The translations under genes and the position numbers were made by a program. From assembly GCF_036621135.1 (NCBI RefSeq), contig NZ_JAZIBG010000025.1, positions 48,997 through 112,996 of the forward strand: a stretch of DNA of 64,000 nt, given 5' to 3'. The stretch comes from Aquincola agrisoli (lineage in GTDB: Bacteria; Pseudomonadota; Gammaproteobacteria; Burkholderiales; Burkholderiaceae_C). Under the pieces are notes generated by a model. The model did no database searches and was not told the origin of the DNA. It saw only the letters and a program-made list of their open reading frames with translations. The stretch's first letter is position 1. Every line of letters begins with the position of its first letter. Positions 1-8,187 of the stretch are shown one piece after another.

Positions 1-1331
1 TCGAACTGGAAGGCGGCCAGGCCGCCGCGGCGGTCGGTGCGGAAGCCGGTGCGCTTCAGGCGCTTGAACTGGCTGCCGTCGATGTTCCAGGCCACGCACA
101 GCGGGTACCTGCGCGCCCGGCTGAGCCAGACCGAGAAGTGGCAGTAGCGCAGCTCGGCATCGTCGTCGAGCGTGGCCAGGTCCGCCTGCCGGCCCTTGAT
201 GAACTTGGGCGCATCGATGGCGAAGTCGAGGAAGCGGCGGTCGAAGCCGTCGCGCGGCACCAGGCCGTCGGCGAGCGTGCCGGCCTCCGGCAGTTCCATG
301 TCGCCCAGCGGCTCGACCTCCAGCGCCGTCATCACCGACTTGGCATAGCAGGCCAGCGCGAACTCGGCATCCGTGCCCTCCGCATCGCCGGCGTAGTGCA
401 GGCCCAGCATCACGCCGGTGGTCCGGCCCTGCGCATCGACCGCGAACCACGATGCGCCGGAATCGCCCCCGCGCGAGATCTCGCCGTCCGCCGGCGGCGC
501 GGCGCTGTCGACCCCGACCTCGAACCCGCCGACCACCGCCGAGATGCCGGCGCCGTAGTCCATCTTGGTGTTGACCTCGATGCGCACCACGGTGCCCTGC
601 GTCACACCCGTGGTGCGGCCGCTCTTGATCACCGCATCGCCGAGCTCCGGGTCGCCGATGGCCGTCACCCGCACGCCGAGCCCGAGCACTTCGTCGGACA
701 CCGCGCGCCCGGCCACGGTGGCCACGGCGCAATCGCCGGCCGGCCCCAGGTGGCTGCGCAGCAGCCTGCCGATCTTGTTGAACTCGACGCGGTTGTCGTC
801 GTGCCGGCCGGGCTGCACCACGTCCACGCCGATGTAGCCCTGGGGGCCCTGCAGCACGTGCCAGTTCGACAGCAGCAGCACCGCCCGCGTCTCCCGGTCG
901 CGCACGAAGGCGCCGATGGTGCCGGCCGTCGTGAAGACGTTGCCCACGCTCATGCCGGCCGCCATCACGTCGGCGCGGGCCTTGCGCGGATCCTTGGCCT
1001 GCAGCTGCACCTCGATGTACGAGGGCTTGTAGGTGCGCTCGACGACGTCGGTGGGCACCTGCACGCCGGCGATCTCGATCGTCGCCGGGATGCGCACCGT
1101 GCCGAGCGTCTCCAGCGCCTCCGGCGACGCCTTGCGCGCCACGGTGAACTGGATCGCGAGCTGCGGCCCGGCGGCGCCGGGCACCATCTTGTGGCCGATG
1201 CCCACGCTGGTGATGTTGGGGTCCTCGAGCAGCTCCGGGCTCTTGGCCCGCACGTAGCTGCGCATCGCGCGCAGCAGGGCATCGTCCGTGCGCCGGGACG
1301 GCGTCTTCGCGGGAGGGGTCTTCGCTGGCAT
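1..1331 (-). CDS. Trypsin-like serine protease fused to a DNA/RNA non-specific endonuclease domain (C-terminus cut by window edge)
   Basis: The reading frame opens at an ATG (complement of 1329-1331) and runs off the left edge without a stop, so 443 residues are visible. Residues about 35-105 form a conserved leader. Residues about 125-300 look like a chymotrypsin-fold protease: a plausible triad is His158 (SNWHV), Asp200 (AGDCAV) and Ser291 (RGGDSGASW). Near residue 400 a second domain begins (YCHFSVWLSRARRYPLC, then VAWNIDG). This matches the start of the endonuclease G/NucA fold as I know it; the catalytic DRGH region would lie beyond the edge. There is no obvious signal peptide. The protein could be a protease-activated nuclease or a host-defence/toxin enzyme. 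The domain order is seen directly; the function is inferred. Confidence 0.8.
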   Translation of the reverse strand, partial: MPAKTPPAKTPSRRTDDALLRAMRSYVRAKSPELLEDPNITSVGIGHKMVPGAAGPQLAIQFTVARKASPEALETLGTVRIPATIEIAGVQVPTDVVERTYKPSYIEVQLQAKDPRKARADVMAAGMSVGNVFTTAGTIGAFVRDRETRAVLLLSNWHVLQGPQGYIGVDVVQPGRHDDNRVEFNKIGRLLRSHLGPAGDCAVATVAGRAVSDEVLGLGVRVTAIGDPELGDAVIKSGRTTGVTQGTVVRIEVNTKMDYGAGISAVVGGFEVGVDSAAPPADGEISRGGDSGASWFAVDAQGRTTGVMLGLHYAGDAEGTDAEFALACYAKSVMTALEVEPLGDMELPEAGTLADGLVPRDGFDRRFLDFAIDAPKFIKGRQADLATLDDDAELRYCHFSVWLSRARRYPLCVAWNIDGSQFKRLKRTGFRTDRRGGLAAFQF

Positions 1332-1361
1332 GGAGAAGCTTCCTTTCGTCGCGGGGCGGGC

Positions 1362-2396
1362 CTAGGAAGATACCGGACGACGGTGAACACGCACCGGCTG
1401 GGGCGCCGTACGCGCCCGCAGCTGCCCGCAGCCGCCATCGATCTCCTGTCCCGCCGACCACCGCAGCCGCGTCAGCACGCCACGGCGGTTCAGGAAGCGC
1501 GCCATCTCGGCGGCGCGCTCGCCGTCGGGCCGCCGGAACGGCAGCCCTTCGTTCGTGTTGTACGGGATGAGGTTCATCATCGCGTACTTGCCCTGCAGCA
1601 GCCCGGCGACGCGGTCGAGCTCGTCGTCGCCGTCGTTGATGCCCTCGAGCAGCGTCCACTGGTACTGGATCGGGTAGCCGGTGGCGCGGGCGTAGCGCTC
1701 GCCCTCGTCCACCAGGGCTGCCGGATCGATGCGCGGCGCGCGCGGCAGCAGCTCGGCCCGGCGCTGCGCGTAGGTGGTGTGCAGCGACAGCGCCAGCGCC
1801 GGCTTCACCGGGCCTTGCGGCAGGCGCTCGAACACGCGCGGATCGCCCACGGTCGAGAACACGAGCTGCTTGTGGCCGATGCCGCCTTCGCGCCCCAGCA
1901 GCGTGATCGCCTCCATCACGTTGTCCAGGTTGTGCGCAGGCTCGCCCATGCCCATGAACACCACCTTCTTCACCGGACGGCGCTGGCGTGCCAGCACCAC
2001 CTGCGCGACGATCTCGGCGCTGCCCACCTGGCGCAGCAGGCCGTCGCGCCCGGTCATGCAGAACACGCAGCCGACCGCGCAGCCCACCTGCGCCGACACG
2101 CACAGCCCATCGCGCGGCAGCAGCACGCTTTCCACCGTCTGGCCGTCGGCCAGCTCGACCAGCAGGCGCTCGGCGCCGTCCTCGGCGGGGTGGGCTGAAC
2201 GCACCCGCGCGAGCGCCGACAGGTCGGCCGCCAGCGCCGGCAGCTCGTCGCGCACGCGCTGCGGCAGGAAGTGCTCCGCGAGGCTGCGGCCGCCTTCCAG
2301 CGGCCGCGCATTCACCCACTGGCGCAGCAGCCGCGCCTCGTGGGTGGGCTTGGCGCCCAGGGCACGCAGGCGTTGGCGGAACTCTTCGATGCGCAT
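1362..2396 (-). CDS. RlmN/Cfr-family radical SAM rRNA methyltransferase (probable paralogue)
   Basis: A 344-residue protein starting at the ATG 2394-2396. The radical SAM motif CxxxCxxC is at Cys106-Cys110-Cys113 (GCAVGCVFCMTG). A GEP motif follows (MGMGEPAHNLDNV). The family's methyl-carrying cysteine is present at about residue 323 (EIDGGCGQL). The family methylates C2 of an adenine in 23S rRNA (A2503), and sometimes tRNA, using two SAM molecules and a cysteine-bound methylene intermediate. The N-terminal region is short and the cluster ends CMTG rather than the usual CSTG, so I suspect the second RlmN-like copy seen in some Burkholderiales rather than the housekeeping gene. It lies tail-to-head between the desaturase and the protease-nuclease gene on the same strand. 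Confidence 0.85.
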   Translation of the reverse strand: MRIEEFRQRLRALGAKPTHEARLLRQWVNARPLEGGRSLAEHFLPQRVRDELPALAADLSALARVRSAHPAEDGAERLLVELADGQTVESVLLPRDGLCVSAQVGCAVGCVFCMTGRDGLLRQVGSAEIVAQVVLARQRRPVKKVVFMGMGEPAHNLDNVMEAITLLGREGGIGHKQLVFSTVGDPRVFERLPQGPVKPALALSLHTTYAQRRAELLPRAPRIDPAALVDEGERYARATGYPIQYQWTLLEGINDGDDELDRVAGLLQGKYAMMNLIPYNTNEGLPFRRPDGERAAEMARFLNRRGVLTRLRWSAGQEIDGGCGQLRARTAPQPVRVHRRPVSS

Positions 2397-2464
2397 GGCG
2401 GCAGGCTGGCAGGGGCGAGACCGCCAGTGTAGGCAGGCCCGCGCTGCGTGCGCCGGCGTGTGCT

Positions 2465-3565
2465 TCAGCCCGTCGCGGGCGGGCTTGTCGGCCGGCCGTC
2501 GAAGTCCGTCCAGCAGCGGGCCTGCAGGTCGTAGAGCTTGCAGCGGCGGGCCGTGTCGAAGTACCAGCGCAGCGAGAACCGCTGCACCACGATGCGCCCG
2601 GGCAGCCGGGCCTCGAGCAGCCGCTGCGCCTGCCGCAGGCGGTACAGCGGCACGCTCATGTCGACGTGGTGCGCGGTGTGCTCCATGATGTGGTGCAGCG
2701 CCGCGCCGACGAACGAGCGGAAAGTCAGGTGCACCGTGGTCGACACGAAGGGCTGCGCCGCCGACCACGAGGCCTTGTCGGCATGCCATTCGATGCTCGT
2801 GTGCGTATGGTGCGCATACAGCACGAAGCCGACCATCACGTTCCACACGAGGAACGGCAGCACGAAGCCCACGAGCAGCACCCACGCGACCGCCTGGCCG
2901 GTGGCCAGCGCCGCCGCCGCCAGCCCGCCGGCCCACAGCGCGGCCGCCGCGCTCACCAGCAGGCCGTCGCGCGTGAACACCGCGCGCCGCGTGGGCATGT
3001 GGCGCTTGCCCGGGAACACCATGCGCACCCACCACACCTCGACGAGGTAGTACAGCCACGGCGCCCAGCCGCTGCGGTAGACCCGCTCCAGCCCCTGCCG
3101 CCAGCGCGGCAGCGCGCGGAATTCGGCCAGCGTCAGCGGCTCCCAAACGAAGTCGAAGCCCTTGAGGTTGGTGTACCCGTGGTGCACCACGTTGTGCCCC
3201 ACCTCCCAGAGGCTGTAGGGCGTCAACGAGGGCAGGAACAGCAGCCGGCCGAGCCAGCGGTTGAGGCCGCGGTGGGGCGTGAAGCTCTGGTGGCAGGCGT
3301 CGTGGCCCAGGATGAACAGCCGCGCGATCACCAGCCCGGCACCGATGCCGGCCAGCACCTGCAGCACCGGATGCGCCGCCGCCACGGCCGCCCACAGGGC
3401 CAGCGCGAACAGCGTGATGTCGAGCAGCGAGAGCCAGAGGGCGTAGGCCGTGCTGCGGGCGGCGATGGGCGCCAGCCAGGCGCGGATTTCCTTGCGGTGC
3501 GGGATCGGCGGCGCCGGCGGCACCTGCGGGGGCACGGCCGCCGCCGTGCAGGAAAGATCGGTCAT
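2465..3565 (-). CDS. Membrane fatty acid desaturase
   Basis: About 366 residues. All three histidine boxes of di-iron membrane desaturases are present: GHDACHQSF (HxxxH type), HNVVHHGYT (HxxHH) and HTAHHVDM (HxxHH). Several hydrophobic segments surround them, so the enzyme should sit in the inner membrane and introduce a double bond into acyl chains, or hydroxylate a lipid. I chose the ATG at 3565 because a GGAG lies 12 nt upstream; the ATG at 3583 would add six residues (MEPTPK). No dedicated ferredoxin or reductase gene is adjacent. The regiospecificity cannot be told from the sequence. Confidence 0.88.
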   Translation of the reverse strand: MTDLSCTAAAVPPQVPPAPPIPHRKEIRAWLAPIAARSTAYALWLSLLDITLFALALWAAVAAAHPVLQVLAGIGAGLVIARLFILGHDACHQSFTPHRGLNRWLGRLLFLPSLTPYSLWEVGHNVVHHGYTNLKGFDFVWEPLTLAEFRALPRWRQGLERVYRSGWAPWLYYLVEVWWVRMVFPGKRHMPTRRAVFTRDGLLVSAAAALWAGGLAAAALATGQAVAWVLLVGFVLPFLVWNVMVGFVLYAHHTHTSIEWHADKASWSAAQPFVSTTVHLTFRSFVGAALHHIMEHTAHHVDMSVPLYRLRQAQRLLEARLPGRIVVQRFSLRWYFDTARRCKLYDLQARCWTDFDGRPTSPPATG

Positions 3566-3641
3566 CTTGGGGGTCGGCTCCATGCCGTTGCGGTCAGGCC
3601 GCGAGCCTAGGGCCCCCCGCCCCCGCGCCCCTTGATGCCGG

Positions 3642-4643
3642 TCAAGCCCCCGCGTGTTCCCGCACCGCGGGCCGCGGGGCGATGCGCTGCAGCCAGTCGG
3701 CACGCGCGGCCTCGTACTGCGCCGCGAGCCGCGAGACGAGCTCGGCCGCCGGCGGCACGTCGTGCAGCACGCCGATGCCCTGGCCGCAGCCCCACACGTC
3801 CTTCCAGGCCTTGGGCTTCTGGCGGTCGGAGCCGAAGTTCATCGCCGAGGCGTCGCTCACCGGCAGGTTGTCGGGGTCCATGCCGGCGTTGCGCAGCGAG
3901 GGCTTGAGGTAGTTGCCGTGCACGCCGGTGATCAGGTTGGTGTGCACGATGTCCTTGGCCGTCGAGTCGACGATCATCTGCTTGTAGCCCTCGACGGCGT
4001 TGGCCTCCTGCGTGGCGATGAAGGCCGAGCCGATGTAGGCCAGGTCGGCGCCCAGCGTCTGCGCGGCCAGGATGGCGCGGCCCGAGGCGATCGAGCCCGA
4101 CAGCAGCAGCGGGCCGTCGAACCACTCGCGGATCTCCTGCACCAGCGCGAACGGCGACTGGAAGCCCGCGTGCCCGCCCGCGCCGGCCGCGACGGCGATC
4201 AGGCCGTCGGCGCCCTTCTCGATCGCCTTGCGCGCGAAGTGGTTGTCGATCACGTCGTGCAGCACGATGCCGCCCCAGGCGTGAACCGCCTCGTTGATCT
4301 CGACGCGGGCGCCCAGCGAGGTGATGACGATGGGCACCTTGAACTTCGCGCACACCGCCATGTCGTGCGCCAGCCGGTCGTTCGAGCGGTGGACGATCTG
4401 GTTCACCGCGAACGGCGCCGACGGTGCCTCCGGATGCTGGCGGTCGTATTCGGCCAGCTCGGTGGTGATGCGCTCGAGCCAGACCTCCAGCTGGTCGGCG
4501 GGCCGGGCGTTCAGTGCCGGGAACGAGCCGACGATGCCGGCCTTGCACTGCGCGATCACCAGGTCGGGGTTCGAGACGATGAACAGCGGCGAGGCCACCA
4601 CGGGCAGGCGCAGGCGCTCGGCCAGGACGATAGGAAGTGTCAT
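3642..4643 (-). CDS. Nitronate monooxygenase (2-nitropropane dioxygenase family)
   Basis: 333 residues with the FMN-binding TIM-barrel signatures of the family: ASPLFIVSNPDLV near the N-terminus, the glycine-rich AAGAGGHAGF segment and a LLLSGSIASGRAILAA phosphate-binding segment. Family members oxidise alkyl nitronates such as propionate-3-nitronate with O2, detoxifying a toxic nitro compound. The start ATG (4641-4643) has a GGAGAG ribosome site. The gene follows a tetR gene by 33 bp on the same strand, and a palindromic operator sits in that gap, so expression is probably controlled by the neighbouring repressor. Confidence 0.88.
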   Translation of the reverse strand: MTLPIVLAERLRLPVVASPLFIVSNPDLVIAQCKAGIVGSFPALNARPADQLEVWLERITTELAEYDRQHPEAPSAPFAVNQIVHRSNDRLAHDMAVCAKFKVPIVITSLGARVEINEAVHAWGGIVLHDVIDNHFARKAIEKGADGLIAVAAGAGGHAGFQSPFALVQEIREWFDGPLLLSGSIASGRAILAAQTLGADLAYIGSAFIATQEANAVEGYKQMIVDSTAKDIVHTNLITGVHGNYLKPSLRNAGMDPDNLPVSDASAMNFGSDRQKPKAWKDVWGCGQGIGVLHDVPPAAELVSRLAAQYEAARADWLQRIAPRPAVREHAGA

Positions 4644-4657
4644 GCAGGCTCTCCGGC

Positions 4658-4678
4658 AAACTAGGCAGTGTCTAGTTT
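4658..4678. promoter_or_regulatory. Inverted repeat, candidate TetR operator
   Basis: AAACTAG at 4658-4664 and CTAGTTT at 4672-4678 form a perfect 7+7 bp inverted repeat around a 7 bp spacer. The block is A/T-rich in otherwise 70% GC DNA. It overlaps the stop codon of the tetR gene and lies just upstream of the ribosome site of the nitronate monooxygenase gene. The size and symmetry fit a TetR dimer site. A weak terminator is the alternative, but there is no T-run. Confidence 0.6.
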
Positions 4679-5384
4679 ACGCCGAACCATCCGCCGGCGC
4701 CTGCGCGGCGAGCCCGTTGATGGCGAGCAGGCAGAAGCGGACCATCACGTCGCACAGCTGGTCGGCGCTGCGGCGCGGGCCGGTGCGCACCGGCGCCGCC
4801 CGGCGGTGCATGCGCAGCGTGGCGAGGCCGTGGGTCGTCGCCCACACGGCGAAGGCGAGGTCGTCGTCGCTCAGCCCCGCCCGCCGCCCGGCGGGCAGCA
4901 GCGGCACCACGACGCTGCGCAGCAGCGCATACGAGGCGGTGCCGGCCTCTGTGAGCTCGGGGTAGTCGTCGCGCCTGTCGAAGAACGGGCCGCACATCAG
5001 GTGGAAGCGCGCAGGGTGCGCCTGCGCGAAGTCGACGTAGGCCAGCATCACCGCCCGCAGCCGCGCCGGGCCGTCGTGCGGATCGACCGCGGCGAGCCGC
5101 TTGTGCCGCAGCGCAACCAGGTCGCGGAAGCCCTGCGCCGCGATCGCCGCAAGCAGGCCCTTCTTGTCGCCGAAGTGATGGGCCGGCGCCCCCTGCGACA
5201 CGCCGGCCAGCTTGGCGGCCGCGCGCAGGCTCATCGCCTCGATGCCCTGCGTGTCGATCAGGTGCGTGCCCCACTGGATCAGCGATTCGCGCAGGTTGCC
5301 GTGGTGCCACTGCCCCTCGGGCTTGACCTCGCGGGCGCGGCGCGGCCGGGTGGGTGGAACGGCGGTGTCGTGCGGCTCGGGCAT
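4677..5384 (-). CDS. TetR/AcrR-family transcriptional regulator
   Basis: 235 residues. The N-terminal helix-turn-helix covers about residues 28-75 (LIDTQGIEAMSLRAAAKLAGVSQGAPAHHFGDKKGLLAAI region, the typical TetR DNA-binding fold). The C-terminal half is a helical ligand-binding domain of the TetR_C_13/WHG type. It lies directly upstream of the nitronate monooxygenase gene and is probably its local repressor, acting on the palindrome at the end of its own gene. The inducer is unknown; a nitro compound or nitronate is a reasonable guess from context. Confidence 0.85.
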   Translation of the reverse strand: MPEPHDTAVPPTRPRRAREVKPEGQWHHGNLRESLIQWGTHLIDTQGIEAMSLRAAAKLAGVSQGAPAHHFGDKKGLLAAIAAQGFRDLVALRHKRLAAVDPHDGPARLRAVMLAYVDFAQAHPARFHLMCGPFFDRRDDYPELTEAGTASYALLRSVVVPLLPAGRRAGLSDDDLAFAVWATTHGLATLRMHRRAAPVRTGPRRSADQLCDVMVRFCLLAINGLAAQAPADGSA

Positions 5385-5436
5385 GCGGCGATGTTAGGCC
5401 TTACGCTTGCGGCTTCCGCCCCGTCACGACACACCG

Positions 5437-5811
5437 ATGGCCTCCTCCCAACGCCGCTCCGCCCCAGGCGGACTTGTCTATTCAACCGACGCCGGGCGCA
5501 TGTGCCCGGCGTGCCGGCAACCCGTCGCGCAGTGCCTGTGCGCCAGCCGGCAGGCGGCCCCGCCACCCACGGATGGCATCGTGCGCGTCTGGCGCGAGAC
5601 CAAAGGCCGTGGCGGCAAGGCGGTGACCGTCGTGCGCGGCCTGCCGCTGGACGCGGCCGCGCTCACCCAGCTTGGCACGCGGCTCAAGACGCTGTGCGGC
5701 TCGGGCGGCACCGCCAAGGACGGCGAGATCGAGCTGCAGGGAGACCACCGCGACAAGGTCGTCGCCCACCTCCAGGGGGCGGGCTGGACGGTCAAGCGTG
5801 CCGGCGGCTGA
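5437..5811 (+). CDS. SUI1/YciH-family translation initiation factor-like protein
   Basis: 124 residues. The N-terminus carries a possible zinc knuckle (CPACRQPVAQCLC), as in bacterial YciH proteins. The C-terminal 70 residues form the SUI1/eIF1 fold (RETKGRGGKAVTVVRGLPL, then KTLCGSGGTAKDGEIELQG). In Escherichia coli YciH affects start-codon fidelity and represses translation under stress; the same role is inferred here. I chose the ATG at 5437 because the conserved part starts there; an in-frame ATG at 5407 would add ten residues with no family similarity. Confidence 0.85.
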   Translation: MASSQRRSAPGGLVYSTDAGRMCPACRQPVAQCLCASRQAAPPPTDGIVRVWRETKGRGGKAVTVVRGLPLDAAALTQLGTRLKTLCGSGGTAKDGEIELQGDHRDKVVAHLQGAGWTVKRAGG

Positions 5812-5817
5812 GCGCGT

Positions 5818-7671
5818 TCAGCGGGTTGCGCCGCGGCGCAGCGCCAGGCCGACGATCACCGGATCGTGGTCGGATGCGCGGAACGGCCCCGGCCTGTAGA
5901 GGTCGGGCGCGCAGGCGGCGCAGGCGGGCTGCCTGTACGCCAGCCGGTAGTCGAGCGCCGCCGGCTCGTCGGCGTTGATGTGCCACACCGCCGCGCCGCT
6001 GACGCGGGCGGCCAGCGCGGCGTCGGCCCACGCGTGGTCGAGGCGGCCGGCCTCGCCGCCGAACACGTAGGTGTGGCCCGGCGGCGGCACGTGCCTCGCG
6101 GCCACGTCGACGTAGCCGCGGGCGGCCAGCACCTGCGCCGGATCCTCCTGGGGGTGGGCGTTGAGGTCGCCGACCAGCAGCACGCCCGCCGTGCCCGCCG
6201 CCGCGGCCGCCGTATCCAGGAAGTCCGCCACCGCCTGCGCCTGCCGCACGCGGCGGCCGTTGTGGCAGCCCTGGCCGTCGCCGAGGTCGGCATCGGCGCC
6301 GGCGGCCGCCTCGCACCGCTTCGACTTGAAGTGCCCCACCACCACGGTGAAGCGTTCTCCGCCCTCGCCGAAGGAGAAGGCCTGCGCCAGCGGCGGCCGG
6401 TCGTGCACGGGGCTGGCGTCGGCGCGCGCGGCGCCCACGCGCCCGAGCACGCGGGGCTTGTGGATCATCGCCACCTTGATGGCGTCGGTGCCCGTGGCGG
6501 GCGGGTCCGGCACGGCCGCGTAGGTGCCCGCGCCCATGGCCGCGTTGAGCGCGTCGACGAGGTTCTGCACCGCGACGGGGCCGTTGTTCTCGATCTCCAC
6601 CAAGCCTACCACGTCGGCATCGATGGCCCGCAGCGCCGCGACGAGCTTGGCCTGCTGGCGCCGGAACTCGCCGAGCGAGCCGGCGCCGCGGCAGTCGGCC
6701 GCCGAGCGCTGTCCGCCCCGCGTGCAGCCCTGGCCGGCGCGGCCGTCGGCGGTGCGCCCGTCGGAGAAGGTGGTGAAGTAGTTCTGCAGGTTGAAGACGG
6801 CGACCTTGACGTTGCCGCCGACCGCCGCGGGCGCCGCGGTGCGGGCATGGGCCCGCACGAAACGCGGCGGCACGGCCGGATGGATCCGGTAGCCGCCCGA
6901 GGCGCCGGCGCCCGGCGCGCCCGGCCCCTCGTCGAGCACGCCGGTGACGGCCTCGACGCGGTCCCCGGCACGCACCGTGCCGCCCTCGCCGAGGTAGGGC
7001 ACGGCCGGCGGGTTCGGCTGCAGGCTGCCCTCGTCCAGCACGATGCGGCGGCGGGCGTTGTCGCGGGCGAGCGCCCGGGCCTGCGGGCCGGGAGGGTGGC
7101 GGTGGGTCGGCGCCTCCAGCCGCCCGCCGGCCGACAGGATCAACTGGCCGAAGCGGCCGAGCGCATGGGGGTCCGACACCGTCAGCGGGCCGGCCAGGCG
7201 CACGAGCATGCCTTCGTAGCGCTCCAGGCCGCCCTCGGCCTCGGCCTGCAGATCGACATCCACGGCGGCCACCGGGGCGCCGGCGCCTGCCACCCGCACG
7301 GCCCCCGCGGACGTCAGCACCGTCGTCGTGCGGCCGGCCGCCGCCCGCTCGCGGGCGGCCTCGGGCGCAAGCTCGGCGACCGTGCCGGTCACCCGCACCC
7401 GGCGTCCCGCGGCCAGGCCGGGCACGTGGCCCGCGCGCACCCGGATGCCGTCGGAGGTGAGCGGATCGCCGTCACCGGCCGGATCCTGCAGGAAGAAGCC
7501 GTCGCCGGTCACCAGCGTGACGGTGCCCTGGGTCGCCACCCGCTGCCCGGCCCAGGGGCTGGTGGCTCCGCGGCCCTGCAGGGCCGGGATGGCGACGAGC
7601 CCTTCGGCGTCGGCGTGCACGGCAGCGCCGGCCAGGCCAGCCACGGCGAGCAGGATGGAGGGCAGCTTCAT
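5818..7671 (-). CDS. Secreted ExeM/NucH-type endonuclease/exonuclease/phosphatase-family nuclease
   Basis: 617 residues with a signal peptide over about residues 1-20 (cleavage near VHADA). Residues about 25-290 hold an OB-type domain of the YhcR/ExeM class (ATQGTVTLVTGDGFFLQDP). The rest is an endonuclease/exonuclease/phosphatase catalytic domain: IDADVVGLVEIENNG (metal-binding Glu), VVGHFKSKRC, LLVGDLNAHPQEDP (catalytic Asp/Asn) and the terminal SDHDPVIVGL (Asp-His). Family members degrade extracellular DNA, for nutrition, biofilm release or escape from DNA traps. The gene is convergent with the SUI1-like gene, only 6 bp apart. Confidence 0.88.
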   Translation of the reverse strand: MKLPSILLAVAGLAGAAVHADAEGLVAIPALQGRGATSPWAGQRVATQGTVTLVTGDGFFLQDPAGDGDPLTSDGIRVRAGHVPGLAAGRRVRVTGTVAELAPEAARERAAAGRTTTVLTSAGAVRVAGAGAPVAAVDVDLQAEAEGGLERYEGMLVRLAGPLTVSDPHALGRFGQLILSAGGRLEAPTHRHPPGPQARALARDNARRRIVLDEGSLQPNPPAVPYLGEGGTVRAGDRVEAVTGVLDEGPGAPGAGASGGYRIHPAVPPRFVRAHARTAAPAAVGGNVKVAVFNLQNYFTTFSDGRTADGRAGQGCTRGGQRSAADCRGAGSLGEFRRQQAKLVAALRAIDADVVGLVEIENNGPVAVQNLVDALNAAMGAGTYAAVPDPPATGTDAIKVAMIHKPRVLGRVGAARADASPVHDRPPLAQAFSFGEGGERFTVVVGHFKSKRCEAAAGADADLGDGQGCHNGRRVRQAQAVADFLDTAAAAAGTAGVLLVGDLNAHPQEDPAQVLAARGYVDVAARHVPPPGHTYVFGGEAGRLDHAWADAALAARVSGAAVWHINADEPAALDYRLAYRQPACAACAPDLYRPGPFRASDHDPVIVGLALRRGATR

Positions 7672-7762
7672 GGTGTTTTCCCTGGGATGCGCCCCTGGCC
7701 CGGCCGGTGGCCGGCGCGGCGGGGGATGGGGAACTCCTGCGGAGCCCGCCCGTCAGACATCG

Positions 7763-8107
7763 ATGAACGCGAAATCCCGGTTCGATGGTTTGGTGCGCCG
7801 CGGCACACAGGTCACCGCGGTGGCGGTGGGCACGGTGGTCGGCGTGGCGGGCGTGCTGCTGCTGTGGGTGTCACTGATGGCATCGCTGGTGGTGGGTGCG
7901 CTGGCCCTGCTCGGCTGGTGGGGCTGGGCGCGGCTGCGCGGCCGTCGCCCGATGGGCGATTTCAGCCTGTTCCGGCACCGGCAGGCATCCGGCGACCCCG
8001 AGGGCGGGTTTTCCCGGCCCGGCACGGCCGCTTGGCGGTTGCGCCAGGGCGAGGTGGTGGACGTCGAGGTGCGCGAGGTGCCCGCGCCCCCGCCGTCGCC
8101 CCGCTGA
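7763..8107 (+). CDS. Small membrane protein of unknown function
   Basis: 114 residues. Residues about 15-55 are strongly hydrophobic (AVAVGTVVGVAGVLLLWVSL, then MASLVVGALALLGWWGWARL), long enough for two short membrane helices. The C-terminal half is basic and then proline-rich (EVREVPAPPPSPR) and is probably cytoplasmic. I recognise no family. It ends 80 bp upstream of the livK gene on the same strand but shows no link to transport. Confidence 0.6.
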   Translation: MNAKSRFDGLVRRGTQVTAVAVGTVVGVAGVLLLWVSLMASLVVGALALLGWWGWARLRGRRPMGDFSLFRHRQASGDPEGGFSRPGTAAWRLRQGEVVDVEVREVPAPPPSPR

Positions 8108-8187
8108 ACCTACGGGCTGGACAGGATGGCGGCGGCGCCGCCACGCGATAACATGCGTCCCCTTTTTCAGTCTCTTCGGGAGATGTC

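Noticed and set aside
138..2198. A 686-codon plus-strand frame at the left end
   Set aside because: It lies antisense to the protease-nuclease and RlmN-like genes, both of which have clear motifs; no family resemblance on the plus strand.
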